From contig CALFIV010000250.1 in the NCBI GenBank assembly GCA_937877295.1, positions 1-6,340 of the forward strand: a DNA stretch of 6,340 nt, written 5' to 3'. Positions 5,558 to 6,340 of the stretch are shown here, piece by piece. Each line of letters opens with the position of its first letter. Positions within the stretch are counted from its first letter, which is position 1. The notes below the pieces were generated by a model. It was not told the origin of the DNA and searched no databases. It saw only the letters and a list, made by a program, of their open reading frames with translations. A program made the position numbers and the translations under genes. Origin of the DNA: an uncultured Clostridia bacterium. Lineage in GTDB: Bacteria; Bacillota_A; Clostridia; Christensenellales; CAG-138.

Positions 5558-6340
5558 ATGAGCGCGCTACGTATCGGCGCGTCCGGCCGTCAGGAGCATG
5601 CGGCGGCGGTATGGATTTGCACCTTCACGAGCGGCTGTTTTGCGTTTGACAATCGCGCACTGTTTTCGGACGGGAACGCCTCCTATCTTGTGCATGCCGC
5701 CGCTTCGCTGTTCTCTCTGCTGCTGTTTGAATGCCTGGTCCGTGCGATCAGGCGGCAAGGCGGACACGATTTGCTTGCGCTGTTTTTCGGATCACGCTTC
5801 CGAAAGGCGCTTGCCGTTCCGCTGATCCTTGCGCTGTTTCTCGCGGCGATGCAGCCTCAGCAGCAATTTTTGCTGACGCTTACACAATATGTGTTCGTTG
5901 AGGCCAAGCAGACGAGTATCGTACTGTATCTGCTTCCTTGCCTGACGCTGCTGTCGATGCTCGGTGCAGAGCCGCTTTTGCGTACGGCGCGCATTCTGCT
6001 GCCGGTTCTGCTGCTCTCCGTCGCGGCTGCACTGTTGTTGGGCATTCCGCAGTATCACGTATGGCGGCTGTATCCCGTGCCGCTCGGCGCGCTGAAAAAA
6101 CTGCTTTCCGATTGCTTGAGCGCGTGCTTCCGCTCATTTTCGCCGTTTCTGATGCTGCTTTGCATCGGGGAAGGCATGCAGCGCATCGACGCCATGCAGA
6201 GCGCCGGGCGTATCGGATGGCTCTTCGGCACGCTGACGGTCACAGCCATGCTCCTCGGCCTGTCGTTCGGCTTTTCCTATTCGATGCTTGCCCTCTTCGT
6301 AGCTGTCCAGACGTACCGACGCATTCCGTTTGCGGAAGTT
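5558..6340 (+). CDS. gerAB: Spore germination permease-like subunit B (GerAB family), 3' partial
   Basis: The frame starts at ATG 5558 in an ATGA overlap with gerAA and stays open for 261 codons to the right edge, so roughly the last 100 residues of a normal ~360-residue GerAB are missing. The product is very hydrophobic, with about seven membrane segments visible near residues 15-31, 43-64, 84-99, 119-136, 145-162, 192-206 and 218-240. This fits the amino acid/polyamine permease fold of GerAB, the subunit thought to bind the small-molecule germinant in the inner spore membrane. Family identity rests mainly on position after gerAA, topology and local patterns such as the basic linker VRAIRRQ and the LLPCLTLLSMLGAEPLLR helix pair. 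The sequence is divergent from Bacillus GerAB, so the germinant cannot be guessed. A gerAC lipoprotein gene would be expected beyond the window. Confidence 0.78.
   Translation, partial: MSALRIGASGRQEHAAAVWICTFTSGCFAFDNRALFSDGNASYLVHAAASLFSLLLFECLVRAIRRQGGHDLLALFFGSRFRKALAVPLILALFLAAMQPQQQFLLTLTQYVFVEAKQTSIVLYLLPCLTLLSMLGAEPLLRTARILLPVLLLSVAAALLLGIPQYHVWRLYPVPLGALKKLLSDCLSACFRSFSPFLMLLCIGEGMQRIDAMQSAGRIGWLFGTLTVTAMLLGLSFGFSYSMLALFVAVQTYRRIPFAEV

Larger units (their letters stand above)
3981..5561 (+). pseudogene. gerAA: Spore germinant receptor subunit A (GerA family), interrupted by an in-frame TAG at codon 225
   Basis: GerAA proteins sit in the inner spore membrane and, with GerAB and GerAC, form the germinant receptor. 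The frame spans 526 sense and stop-interrupted codons, about the family length. Residues 1-224 are the soluble N-terminal region, including a FAIGNRIDALAVCMEGM block at 77-93 and the family signature GPKEAFTENIRTN at 186-198. After the TAG the same frame continues with LVLAYLDGVINP, then ERPDRAAHAILDGRLAILIEG at about 280-300. Five or so hydrophobic segments follow at roughly 337-354, 374-393, 404-423, 425-440 and 456-482, including FLPGYFLALALHH and REAGLRVPGAIGQAIG. Spacing around the stop matches the family, so no bases seem lost. The start ATG 3981 is the only start codon in frame after the previous stop but has a poor ribosome site. The gene is a recent nonsense pseudogene, a sequencing error, or read through. 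Its stop overlaps gerAB by ATGA. Confidence 0.85.

Noticed and set aside
1..6340. Conspicuous abundance of GATC, considered as a methylation or replication-related signal
   Set aside because: Most copies arise where an ATC isoleucine codon follows a codon ending in G, or from GAT followed by C. The sites are dispersed through coding sequence with no clusters.

Overview
The window is a GC-rich, gene-dense stretch in which every supported gene is on the plus strand and neighbours overlap by a few bases or are only tens of bases apart. The gerA-type germination genes at the right end point to an endospore-forming Firmicute. The high GC, GGAGG-type ribosome binding sites and gene style suggest an uncultured Clostridia lineage. 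This taxonomic placement is inference, as there is no rRNA or other marker gene here.

Left part (1-3944) is an acyl-activation/lipid cluster. It begins with an open frame that appears to join a CcdA-like membrane segment to the C-terminal half of a PlsC-type acyltransferase. Next comes a complete PlsC-family acyltransferase with its HX4D motif, an AMP-forming acyl-acid ligase (487 aa), a stand-alone acyl carrier protein (83 aa), and a two-domain protein with an LRAT/H-rev107-like Cys-His domain fused to an Sfp-type 4'-phosphopantetheinyl transferase. The four intact genes overlap by 4-8 bases, which suggests translational coupling. Together they could adenylate an acyl acid, load it on a dedicated carrier protein that the fused transferase has primed, and hand it to a glycerolipid or other acceptor through the PlsC protein, the LRAT domain, or both.

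Right part (3945-6340) is a gerA-type spore germinant receptor operon: gerAA followed by the start of gerAB, overlapping by ATGA, with gerAB running off the window. The gerAA frame is interrupted by one in-frame TAG at codon 225. Family-conserved sequence continues in the same frame on both sides with normal spacing, so it looks like a point nonsense change (or sequence error) and not a frameshift. Only 36 bases separate the two clusters, and I see no convincing terminator or promoter there.

The items most worth a second look are the ccdA::plsC chimera, the LRAT-phosphopantetheinyl transferase fusion inside a self-contained acyl-ACP cassette, and the amber codon in gerAA. No tRNA, rRNA, CRISPR array, insertion sequence or clear riboswitch was seen.
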